NCBI GenBank assembly: GCA_002346425.1
Contig: DDZS01000027.1
Location: forward strand, 1-7,870
Reading direction: 5' to 3'
Length of the DNA: 7,870 nt
DNA from: Alphaproteobacteria bacterium UBA3002
Lineage (GTDB): Bacteria; Pseudomonadota; Alphaproteobacteria; Rickettsiales; UBA3002
Part shown: positions 1-6,450 of the stretch, in pieces
How positions within the stretch are numbered: position 1 is the first letter of the stretch
How the letters are laid out: each line of letters starts with the position of its first letter
Program-made: the position numbers and the translations under genes
The notes under the pieces: model-generated
Seen by the model: the letters and a program-made list of their open reading frames with translations, nothing else
What the model was told of the DNA's origin: nothing
The model's database searches: none

Positions 1-1163
1 CGCGCGCCTAGCTTTTTCACTAGCAAGCGATTTCGCAGTAACTCGATGAAGCTAGAGGCCTGTAAATTAGTTCCTACACTATAACCACCTGCTGGTCCTG
101 ACGCGACATTGAGATCACGCTGTTGCATGTTACGCTGTGCGAATAGCACCTCAGTAGGAACTTGAAGGTTACCGCTAAACTTGCGGCCCTTAAACTTTTG
201 GCCTACAGCATCGCAGACTTCAAGCTCAAACGCCGCCGCTTCGACGATGTGCTTTTGGTCCGGCATTGCCATTGCACGAATGGCGCGTAGAAAGCTGTAC
301 TGGCGCGCCTCTTTATCGTTTAGGCCAATCGTCATATCGTTAGCTGTTTCTACGGGCTTTGCAGCGCCAAGCGCTTCAAGTACGAAGCTACGAAATTCAT
401 CGACACTTTTACCCGTGGCGACGAATTCCATTCCTTTGTCCGTTAGATTATGGCGTTTCGCCAAGGCAATGATTTCATTTGTGCGATTCTGATTTTCTTT
501 GACGAAAGTCGCACGGATTTCGTCCGCATCAACAGTAATGGTTGCGGGTTGATTGTTTGCGCTGGCCGCTTGATTATTTGCATTCGGTTCCATTTTGCGT
601 GTCTCCATTTGTTTAGATTCTGAGTTTAAAATTTCGATTTTCCACGTACCTGATTTATCAGATCGACCAACTCCGACGGATTGATCTGCCGGAATTGATA
701 CCAGTGAAATTTCTAAAGGCTCCCACTTGCTAGCACGGTATGTTTCCACGCCATTTGCAGACTCCTCTATAAGCATTTGATGGATACGGTAACCAACCGA
801 GATGTTGCCACGTATGCCATCTTTGACGTCTTGAAAATAAGACTCGGCTTGCGCACTTTTCCCAAAGCGCACAACCGCGCGGCCAACGCGGTCTTTGCCT
901 ATTTCCGCTTTTTCGACCACACCAATCTGCATAGCTGGATCGTGATCGGCTAATAGTGGTGCTCGACCGGAATTGATCCAGTCCAGCACCACACTCCCGC
1001 TCGAATGATCTAAAATTTCAGACCCGAAAAAACGGTCTACTGAAATTTCACTCGAAAAAGAGAGTTCCACAGTACGCGCATCTTCGACGACCGCGCCTAT
1101 TTCAGCGGCGCGGTATAACACGCCCGCTTCAAATGATTTATGATTCTGCGTTCCCTTGTCCAT
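1..1163 (-). CDS. Prohead protease / major capsid protein fusion (3' end beyond window)
   Basis: Reading the minus strand from the ATG at 1163 gives 387 uninterrupted codons that run off the left edge. Residues about 12-170 look like the HK97-type prohead protease (peptidase S78): candidate catalytic His74 in LLADHDP, Ser122 in GNISVGYR, and an acidic residue in WEPLEISLVSIPAD (Glu151 or Asp160). Residues about 185-275 form an Asn/Gln-rich linker followed by a helical stretch resembling a capsid delta (scaffold) region. From about 280 the sequence becomes an HK97-fold major capsid protein, ending in the typical SGPAGGYSVGT and SFIELLRNRLLVKKLGA segment. The protease part would cleave the scaffold region during head maturation. 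The start is chosen because GGAGG lies 6 bases upstream; the ORF overlaps the portal stop by 26 bases in another frame. Domain identity is by recalled motifs, and the fusion itself is directly visible as a single frame. The C-terminal part of the capsid protein is missing from the window. Confidence 0.9.
   Translation of the reverse strand, partial: MDKGTQNHKSFEAGVLYRAAEIGAVVEDARTVELSFSSEISVDRFFGSEILDHSSGSVVLDWINSGRAPLLADHDPAMQIGVVEKAEIGKDRVGRAVVRFGKSAQAESYFQDVKDGIRGNISVGYRIHQMLIEESANGVETYRASKWEPLEISLVSIPADQSVGVGRSDKSGTWKIEILNSESKQMETRKMEPNANNQAASANNQPATITVDADEIRATFVKENQNRTNEIIALAKRHNLTDKGMEFVATGKSVDEFRSFVLEALGAAKPVETANDMTIGLNDKEARQYSFLRAIRAMAMPDQKHIVEAAAFELEVCDAVGQKFKGRKFSGNLQVPTEVLFAQRNMQQRDLNVASGPAGGYSVGTNLQASSFIELLRNRLLVKKLGA
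603..606 (-). promoter_or_regulatory. Possible internal ribosome binding site for capsid-only product
   Basis: GGAG lies 9 bases before an in-frame ATG (591-593, codon 191 of the fusion), exactly at the junction between the protease domain and the capsid part. A second in-frame ATG is at 606-608. Initiation here would yield the capsid protein without the protease. The motif is short and could be chance, so this is an inference from position. Confidence 0.3.
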
Positions 1164-2652
1164 CCTGCGCCTCCGCATCTATTACTGCCTGCATTCCCCT
1201 TGCATCGGGAGCGCCTAAAACCACCCCATGCTTGTCACGAAGCCGTTGCTCTAGCGCGAGCTGGGCATAGACTTCTTCAATATCCATTCCTAAGTCGCTT
1301 GCCACGTCTTGCGCGCTCAAAAATCCAGCGCTCACTGCTTCGGTGTAGGCTTTCATCTCTTTTAGAGGATCCACCCATCGCCAGCCACGCGGTCGCCAGA
1401 TGGGTTTATTAAACTTCTCAAACTTATTTAACGGGAGGGGGATTCTTTGCGTTGTCAGCGCCATCAACAACCAATCTTCGAAAACATCTTCGCATAGGTG
1501 TTCGATCAGCCACGTTTGCAATAGCTTCCATAGTTCCCGTTCTTCTAACGCGCCTTGTCGAATTGAAGAAAAGTTGACGCCCTCAAGATCATTACCAAGG
1601 CTATTATAGCTAACGCCTAAACCTGACGCCGCACCTCGTAACATTGACTTGATAAAAGTACCAAAAGAGGATGTGGGGTGTTGCGGATCGAAAGCGGTGA
1701 AGCTCATTCCGCCCGGTAACTGCTCAAAGAGGCCCGGCTCGGCTTCTGTAATAATATTACCGTTTTCATCTTCGCCACTGCCTGTGTATTCCGTGCCTTC
1801 TTGTGAGGTAAAAAACCCCATTTTCGAGGCCCCGATTCGTGCCGCGACAAGCTCAGCCTCCTCATACCCCCCCAACATATTCATGCGGCGCATTGCTGAA
1901 ACCATCCAAGGGATGCCGCGCGATTGAGAGACGCGCTCGGAATTATAAAGGTGGATCATATCAGTTGCTAATATCCGCTCGCGCTGTGTGCGCTGATCAC
2001 TCACATAATAGCTATCGCCGGGGTGTCGGTTCATCACATGATAAGCCACAGGGCGATTCCACTCATTATACTCAATGCCCATGCGAATTTTATTGCCGTT
2101 GGGCAAAACATCGTGATGCGTTTCATCAATGTGATCGGCTTCTAGTAGCTGCAACGCAAAGCCAAACGCATTGCCAGCCGCCCGCCCACGTATCTTGCGA
2201 ACAAAAATCTCGCCATCTTTAGCGACTGTCTCGACTATGAGTTGTTTAACGTCTATCCAAGATAGGCGACCATCGATGGTGCAATTTTTTTTCTTAGCCC
2301 AATCGTACCATGCCGATTCAATCATGCCATTTGCGCGGTCATCAAATTGAACACCTTGTGAAGTCTCGCGCTCGATGGCACGCACTTGCAAATTAATGCC
2401 CTGCGATCCTACAACATTAGAGCGACATAACTTGAAAAAGCGACGTGCATAATCATTGTCGGCGGCTAGTTGCCGTGACCGCGCACGAATACGTGTTAAC
2501 GTATTACGTGCCGCAGCATCGGCAGAGGTGCTCACACCTGCCCATCCTGCGGTTAATCGATCTATTTTTGCAGCCGCGAAGTCTCGACGGCGCGGCATAT
2601 TCTGTGAGCGTCGCGGTTGCTTCTCTTTTTTAGTTCCGAATAAAGAGATCAT
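1138..2652 (-). CDS. Phage portal protein, lambda gpB family
   Basis: This 504-residue protein has the length and motifs of the lambda-type portal family. It would form the dodecameric ring at the head vertex through which DNA enters and leaves, and on which the terminase docks. Recognisable segments are LQLLEADHID (about 168-176), a GIEYNEWNRPVAYHV strand pair (192-206), SQSRGIPWM (242-250), the strongly conserved LGVSYNSLGNDLEGVNFSS (345-363) followed by the RQGALEERELW helix, and WRPRGWRWVDPLKEMKA near 419-435. The N-terminus is Arg/Lys rich. The start at 2652 overlaps the stop of the gpW-like gene as ATGA, suggesting translational coupling; no strong Shine-Dalgarno sequence is visible. 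The gene also carries a run of seven G at 1867-1873 (minus strand), but the frame is intact across it. The lambda portal is processed proteolytically; nothing here shows whether this one is. Confidence 0.94.
   Translation of the reverse strand: MISLFGTKKEKQPRRSQNMPRRRDFAAAKIDRLTAGWAGVSTSADAAARNTLTRIRARSRQLAADNDYARRFFKLCRSNVVGSQGINLQVRAIERETSQGVQFDDRANGMIESAWYDWAKKKNCTIDGRLSWIDVKQLIVETVAKDGEIFVRKIRGRAAGNAFGFALQLLEADHIDETHHDVLPNGNKIRMGIEYNEWNRPVAYHVMNRHPGDSYYVSDQRTQRERILATDMIHLYNSERVSQSRGIPWMVSAMRRMNMLGGYEEAELVAARIGASKMGFFTSQEGTEYTGSGEDENGNIITEAEPGLFEQLPGGMSFTAFDPQHPTSSFGTFIKSMLRGAASGLGVSYNSLGNDLEGVNFSSIRQGALEERELWKLLQTWLIEHLCEDVFEDWLLMALTTQRIPLPLNKFEKFNKPIWRPRGWRWVDPLKEMKAYTEAVSAGFLSAQDVASDLGMDIEEVYAQLALEQRLRDKHGVVLGAPDARGMQAVIDAEAQDGQGNAES
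1170..1174 (-). promoter_or_regulatory. Ribosome binding site of the protease-capsid gene
   Basis: GGAGG on the minus strand, 6 bases before the ATG at 1163 and inside the end of the portal gene. It decides the start of the protease-capsid fusion. Confidence 0.75.
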
Positions 2653-3200
2653 GAGCTAAAACTCACGCGAATTAAATTGTCACCGCCCTTTCCTTGGCGC
2701 ATTTTCTCTTTTTTTCGCAAGGAATTTAGATCGCCCTGCAAACGATCACGTAATACGAATAGATCGCTTACACTGTAGTTGCTAAGCGACCGGCCCGCGA
2801 TTGAGTAACTGGAATATTTATAGTTTTTAGCTATAAATTGATTGATTGCGGAGAGATCGCTTTCTAATTGTATAAGTGGATCTATCACGGCATCGCTAGA
2901 AGAAAGGTCGGCTTTAATTGTTAAGTAGCCCTCTGATATAGTGATCCGTTGATCTAACTTTTCTACATAAGCTGCCCATTTATACGTGCCAGAGGTATAA
3001 ACGGCGCTAATACTGGCGGGCAGCATTACAAGATGATCATCACCCGAAGCAACGGCAGCGATGTCTATATTACCCGCGCCTCTAAAAGCATATTTAAGAA
3101 TCCACCCATCCGATGCTTTATAATTCGGGAGCGCTTTTCTCCATGCTACAGAATCACCCGCTATAAAACTATTTGGCTCTTGCGCTGGAATATCAGCCAT
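2649..3200 (-). CDS. gpW-like head-tail joining protein with an extra N-terminal domain
   Basis: A 183-residue protein between the large terminase and the portal, the position of gpW in lambda. The last 50 or so residues (SLSNYSVSDLFVLRDRLQGD, then a Lys/Arg-rich segment and a hydrophobic IRVSFSS end) resemble the C-terminal half of gpW, with its SVSDL motif, helix and basic stretch. Lambda gpW is only 68 residues, so the remaining part is additional: residues about 8-100 are strand-rich (AGDSVAWRKALPNYKASDGW, then GDDHLVMLPAS, then TYKWAAYVE) and look like a small beta-sandwich that I recall as an unnamed phage protein. Residues 105-130 may form a connecting helix. The start has AGGTGG 6 bases upstream (3207-3212), and the TerL stop is 3 bases away. 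The gpW assignment of the C-terminus combines position with weak motif similarity; the function of the N-terminal domain is not known to me. Confidence 0.7.
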   Translation of the reverse strand: MADIPAQEPNSFIAGDSVAWRKALPNYKASDGWILKYAFRGAGNIDIAAVASGDDHLVMLPASISAVYTSGTYKWAAYVEKLDQRITISEGYLTIKADLSSSDAVIDPLIQLESDLSAINQFIAKNYKYSSYSIAGRSLSNYSVSDLFVLRDRLQGDLNSLRKKEKMRQGKGGDNLIRVSFSS

Positions 3201-3203
3201 TCA

Positions 3204-5078
3204 CTACCACCTGTTTACGAATCCACTGCCGCGCCTTCCTCGTTTTGTGGTGCGGCTTGTTCCTTTCGTCGTATTATGTGGCGAATCATCGTGTTCGGGG
3301 GGAGGCTTTTTTTCGGTGAGTTTGTCGAAGCGCAACTTCACTTTAGGCATGTTCGGCTTTATTATTTTCAATGCCGCGAAACCATAAACTCGACAGTCTA
3401 GCGGCTCATTTCGTGTTGATTGTGTTTTCTTAATATACTGTTTGACTGTCCTCCCTTTGGCATAGCGCTTAACAAGCTTCTCTGAGGTAAGTCCCTTAAA
3501 GTATTCATCTGGCAAATTAGCCGAAAAGTGGCAGTAGCCCGCGCCTTCCTCGTCAATCTTTAGCCTAGAAAATATGGTGTCTTTCGCAGTATCCGTCCCA
3601 ACGTAAAAAACTTTAACTCGGTGAGAATTATTGTTACTAGGCTTGCCTACAACCGGCCGCCAGCTATGACTATAACCACGCACAGCATAAACACGGCGCC
3701 CCTGAACTTGCTTAGATTTTGTATAGAGATAAACGGATTCGGCGTGGTGCCCACCTGCATCAATACATGCGCAGGCGATCGATAATTCAACGCCGCGCTC
3801 ATGCATGATTTTAGTTTCTAATATATCATCGAGATCTTGCCATACTTCTTTCGTGCCCGGATCACCGTGTATAACGTGATAGCCAAGGTTCCAGCTTTCT
3901 TCCTCTATGCCCCAGCCGATAATTTCAAGTTCGAGGCGATCATCTTGCACATCAACACCCGCCGTAACTACAAGCACACCCTCCGGCGCGCCTTCATAAT
4001 CTTCAACGCGATTAGTTAACGATTCTTCGTCAATACCGTCGCCATCTAAATTCTCTTCATAGGTTTCGGCTAGGCGTGTGTTGATAAAGACTTTTAATTT
4101 TTCTGGATCACCCTTGGATTCCACAAACTCACGTGCCATTTCTCCAAAGCGAAGCCAAGGGGAGTAAAGCGCCGACAACTGAAATCCAGCGCGTCCTTTA
4201 AACGGGGCCTCTGCGCGCCATTCGTGATTGGCCAGCATGTAATATTTATCGCTATCATGAAGTATGCAGCCGTTTAACGCGCAAACATAATAGGCATTTT
4301 CTGGTTCGCTTTGTGGCCATTGGAGCTGCTCAAAAACTAATTTTTGCCGTTCTAAACAATGAGGGCATTCAACCCAAAGCTTTCTTTTATCACTGTTCTC
4401 ATAATCCTCCTCTATTTCGCTTTCCCCCCGTATGGTCGGGCTAGATGATTTAAGGATTTTTCTATTGTAAAAGGTGGTTGTCCGCGCAATAGCGAGCTTC
4501 GAAGGTCGCCCCTCTTTTTTTGCCGAACGCGGGAAGCGATCAACTTCATCAAGAATCATTACGCGCTTAGGACGCGAAGCCAACGATGCAGGAGAATTAG
4601 CCCCCGCTATAGTAAGGTTTCCGCCCGGAAAGCGTTTGTGCATGATAGTGTTGTCACCATCGCGCGATGACTGAATATTCACTAACTCATTCAGCACGGG
4701 TGTATCGCGCACCATTGGAACAAAGCGGTCTTTACTCCACGCCTCGCCCATTTCTTTTGTCGGCTGCACCATCATGATCGGTGCCGGATCGTGATGGATG
4801 AAGTAACCGGTTGCCGCGTTGAATATAGTAGTTTTAGCTGTCTGTGATGCCCATAATAATACTACTTCTTCCACTTCGGGATCGGTGATGCAGTCCATCG
4901 GTTCCACAACATAGGGAGTTCGAGTGGTGGAGTATTTGCCAGGCTCGGCACTGTTTTCGCTGGAAAGAAAGAAATAGCTGTTCGACCATTCAGATAATCT
5001 AAGAGGTCGCGGTGCGGCGACTATTTTTAGCGCTTCCTTTGCGGCGTTTTTTTGATTCAATTCGTGTGTCAGGATCAT
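3204..5078 (-). CDS. Terminase large subunit, GpA family
   Basis: A 624-residue protein with the full length and architecture of lambda gpA. It is the ATP-driven motor that packages DNA and the endonuclease that cuts concatemers. The N-terminal segment shows the family pattern LSEWSNSYFFLSSENSAEPG and TTRTPYVVEPMD (28-62). A Walker A-like stretch is WASQTAKTT (76-84) and the Walker B is VMILDEVD (173-180). A zinc-ribbon-like cluster has CPHC at 238-241 and Cys266/Cys271. The nuclease half contains AGVDVQDDRLELEIIGWG (373-390), CIDAGGHH (438-445) and EPLDCRVY (558-565), which supply acidic residues expected at a metal-dependent nuclease site. The tail is Pro/Thr/Arg rich. The ATG at 5078 is the first in the frame (an in-frame stop lies at 5085-5087), overlaps the small terminase gene by 80 bases and has no clear Shine-Dalgarno, so coupled translation is likely. 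Confidence 0.96.
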   Translation of the reverse strand: MILTHELNQKNAAKEALKIVAAPRPLRLSEWSNSYFFLSSENSAEPGKYSTTRTPYVVEPMDCITDPEVEEVVLLWASQTAKTTIFNAATGYFIHHDPAPIMMVQPTKEMGEAWSKDRFVPMVRDTPVLNELVNIQSSRDGDNTIMHKRFPGGNLTIAGANSPASLASRPKRVMILDEVDRFPRSAKKEGRPSKLAIARTTTFYNRKILKSSSPTIRGESEIEEDYENSDKRKLWVECPHCLERQKLVFEQLQWPQSEPENAYYVCALNGCILHDSDKYYMLANHEWRAEAPFKGRAGFQLSALYSPWLRFGEMAREFVESKGDPEKLKVFINTRLAETYEENLDGDGIDEESLTNRVEDYEGAPEGVLVVTAGVDVQDDRLELEIIGWGIEEESWNLGYHVIHGDPGTKEVWQDLDDILETKIMHERGVELSIACACIDAGGHHAESVYLYTKSKQVQGRRVYAVRGYSHSWRPVVGKPSNNNSHRVKVFYVGTDTAKDTIFSRLKIDEEGAGYCHFSANLPDEYFKGLTSEKLVKRYAKGRTVKQYIKKTQSTRNEPLDCRVYGFAALKIIKPNMPKVKLRFDKLTEKKPPPEHDDSPHNTTKGTSRTTKRGRRGSGFVNRW

Positions 5079-5520
5079 AATTCGCTAGTTCGTTGAGTGC
5101 TTCGTAAAGGGCGTCTTTCAACAAGACGTCGATCTTTTTGGGATCACGAACGGCGGCGAGCTGGGGTGTCAATCTGTTTGGTATCGACAAAATGCGGGAT
5201 CGAAACGTAGCTAATACGTTTGCCCAAAGGCCCTTCATATTATCAAGGGTTATAAGATTGCCGCGCAATTCCTCTACTTCCAACTCCGTTTTGTCTGCCT
5301 GCGCGCTGGTAAGCCTGATGCGCGCTCTTTCCATCTCTGAGTCAGTATCGCTAGCCCTTTTAATCATCCAATCGATCACGTGTTCTGTATCGTAGGTGTT
5401 ACTTTGACCACGTGCGCCATTTTTCTTGATGGGCATTCCCTCCTTTTGCCATTCGGTGAGGGTTCTTTCAGTCCGCCCCAGAATCTTTGCCAGTGATTTT
5501 TTATTAACTATTTCACCCAT
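4999..5520 (-). CDS. Terminase small subunit, Nu1-type DNA-packaging protein
   Basis: With the ATG at 5520 this encodes 173 residues. It would recognise the packaging site on phage DNA and recruit the large subunit. Residues about 4-30 form a winged helix-turn-helix of the Nu1 type (NKKSLAKILGRTERTLTEWQ, then KEGMPI), followed by the characteristic NTYDTEHVIDWMIKRA. A charged helix follows (EMERARIRLTSAQADKTELE), probably the dimerisation segment, and then a region rich in Leu/Arg around FRSRILSIPNRLTPQLA. The C-terminus is strongly basic (KKRRKGSAKNSRR). The frame is open up to a TTG at 5580, but that start has no ribosome binding site, whereas ATG 5520 has GAAGGG ending 6 bases upstream, and the family alignment begins there. 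The 3' end overlaps the large subunit by 80 bases. It is the first gene of the packaging module. Confidence 0.9.
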   Translation of the reverse strand: MGEIVNKKSLAKILGRTERTLTEWQKEGMPIKKNGARGQSNTYDTEHVIDWMIKRASDTDSEMERARIRLTSAQADKTELEVEELRGNLITLDNMKGLWANVLATFRSRILSIPNRLTPQLAAVRDPKKIDVLLKDALYEALNELANYDPDTRIESKKRRKGSAKNSRRTATS

Positions 5521-5630
5521 AAAATTCCCTTCGTACAACAGAGGAAGGAAACGCCTGAGAATTTTCGCATCTAAAAACAACTCGCGGCTTGCGCGTGACC
5601 CGTGAGCGGGCCTCTACCAAGTACCTTTTT
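5521..5630. other. Non-coding gap upstream of terS; candidate cos/packaging region
   Basis: This 110-base stretch between the DUF1643 stop and the TerS start is the only sizeable gap in the window. It holds an imperfect GC-rich dyad at 5597-5612 (CCCG, four bases, CGGG, with one extra outer pair) and a second short dyad at 5583-5595 (CGCG, five bases, CGCG), which on the minus strand is followed by a T-rich stretch. In lambda the cos site lies just upstream of the small terminase gene and cosN is a GC-rich partial dyad, so a cos role is possible. The alternatives are RNA hairpins acting as a weak terminator between the integrase-side genes and the head module, or an attachment site. I see no convincing sigma-70 promoter here. 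Confidence 0.35.
5527..5532 (-). promoter_or_regulatory. Ribosome binding site fixing the TerS start
   Basis: GAAGGG on the minus strand, ending 6 bases before ATG 5520. It favours the 173-residue product over a 193-residue form beginning at TTG 5580, which has only GC-rich sequence upstream. Confidence 0.7.
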
Positions 5631-6155
5631 TTATTTTGCATTGGTTAGCACCCATTGGATAGGCTCGCAGCCTGCCGCAACATACAGTGGATGCTTCGGC
5701 TCGCCTGATTTATTCATGACCAGATAGTGAAGCTTGGCATGCATAGGCGTTAGCATTTCTTTAACTTGCTTCGACCGGCCAGCAAGCACACCATGATTAC
5801 CCCATGCGCATATGACTTGCTTCGACCGGCTTGCGCTATTGATTATTGCGCAATCATTCTCGGCACCGATTACGTCTGCGCCGCCCGCATGCGCGCGCAT
5901 CATCTCGCGGGGATCTGTCGCACGATAGGCATACAGGTTGGTGATGATCATGCCATTGTAGTTGCGGCTTAATGCTATCTTCTCACATCTGCCAACGGTG
6001 GGATCATTGTGATCCTCATCCGCTGTTGATGGGTTCAGCATGATGAAATTGATAATGCCCTCACCAAATGCGAAACGCCGCTCCAGCGTATAGCGCCATT
6101 GGCGGCATGGTGAAAAGCTGGCGTGTGATTCTATCGCCTCGGTTTTAATCTTCAT
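5631..6155 (-). CDS. DUF1643 family protein
   Basis: A 174-residue protein matching the DUF1643 pattern over most of its length: RYTLERRF near 21-28, FIMLNPSTADEDHNDPTVGR (37-56), IITNLYAYRATDPREM (70-85), CAWGNHG (115-121), and a C-terminal SGEPKHPLYV (150-159). The biochemical function of the family is, as far as I know, not established; it is common in phages and other mobile elements. The Asn, Ser/Thr, Trp-Gly-Asn-His and His-Pro-Leu-Tyr signatures suggest an enzyme-like conserved site, but this is inference. The start ATG at 6155 has GAGGTGG at 6162-6168 with a 6-base spacer, and the preceding gene stops one base earlier. The coding sequence contains an exact 16-base in-frame direct repeat 51 bases apart that duplicates RSKQV on either side of the WGNHG motif. 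It is probably cargo or an accessory gene rather than a structural one. Confidence 0.88.
   Translation of the reverse strand: MKIKTEAIESHASFSPCRQWRYTLERRFAFGEGIINFIMLNPSTADEDHNDPTVGRCEKIALSRNYNGMIITNLYAYRATDPREMMRAHAGGADVIGAENDCAIINSASRSKQVICAWGNHGVLAGRSKQVKEMLTPMHAKLHYLVMNKSGEPKHPLYVAAGCEPIQWVLTNAK
5764..5830. repeat. Two exact 16-bp direct repeats inside the DUF1643 gene
   Basis: The plus-strand sequence ACTTGCTTCGACCGGC occurs at 5764-5779 and again at 5815-5830. The offset is 51 bases, or 17 codons, so both copies are read in the same frame and encode RSKQV twice (codons CGG TCG AAG CAA GT-). Identity at all positions, including third codon positions, points to a recent duplication or conversion, or to a DNA-level function. 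Confidence 0.85.
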
Positions 6156-6156
6156 A

Positions 6157-6450
6157 TCAATCCACCTCGTTAAGCGGCAATGTCATCCCTGCCTTATCGT
6201 GAGTGCAATCACTTAAGAATTGGATGTTTCCATCTGTAATAAATGAGTGGCAAACACCCTTACTTTTTGCCTCATCATTTATAGGCCACCGCACCAATAG
6301 AGAGGGCTTGAAGGTTGGCTTATCGTAATCATTGTTAAACTCCCAGCATGGCCGCCCGTTCTTAGGATCTACATTGAGTGCATGATACATGCCGCACCCT
6401 GGACAGTTTATTAAAACCCCACCGCCTTGTACTTCTTCTGCCTTACTCAT
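6157..6450 (-). CDS. Small cysteine-rich phage protein, DUF6527-like
   Basis: A 97-residue protein. It begins with a CPGC knuckle (Cys16, Cys19), followed by GRPCWEFNNDYDKPTFKPSL (32-51), VCHSF (66-70), and GNIQFLSDCTHDKAGMTLPL (74-93). This pattern of CPxC, W-x-F-N, PTFxPSLL, CHSF, G-x-IQFLxDCTH and AGxTxPL is one I recall from small prophage proteins catalogued as DUF6527. The Cys and His residues (16, 19, 35, 67, 68, 82, 84) could bind zinc; that is inference. No biochemical role is established to my knowledge. The gene starts with ATGA overlapping the integrase stop and has AGGAG about 7 bases upstream, so it is co-translated with the integrase. DUF1643 follows one base after its stop, making these two a likely cargo pair. 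Confidence 0.75.
   Translation of the reverse strand: MSKAEEVQGGGVLINCPGCGMYHALNVDPKNGRPCWEFNNDYDKPTFKPSLLVRWPINDEAKSKGVCHSFITDGNIQFLSDCTHDKAGMTLPLNEVD

Noticed and set aside
181..492. Plus-strand open frame of 103 codons
   Set aside because: It lies entirely antisense to the protease-capsid fusion, whose minus-strand translation shows clear family motifs; the plus-strand product has no recognisable features.
1867..1873. Run of seven G (minus strand) in the portal gene as a possible frameshift or phase-variation site
   Set aside because: The portal frame is intact and full-length across it, and no useful alternative product is seen in the other frames; it remains only a possible sequencing-error spot.
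5521..5580. 20-residue N-terminal extension of TerS from TTG 5580
   Set aside because: No ribosome binding site upstream of the TTG, while ATG 5520 has GAAGGG at good spacing and the Nu1 helix-turn-helix begins right after it.
5583..5612. Possible tRNA fragment or strong rho-independent terminator in the GC-rich gap
   Set aside because: No cloverleaf or T-loop signature is present, and the stems are only 4-6 pairs, with the T-run separated from the larger hairpin; kept only as a cos or weak hairpin hypothesis.
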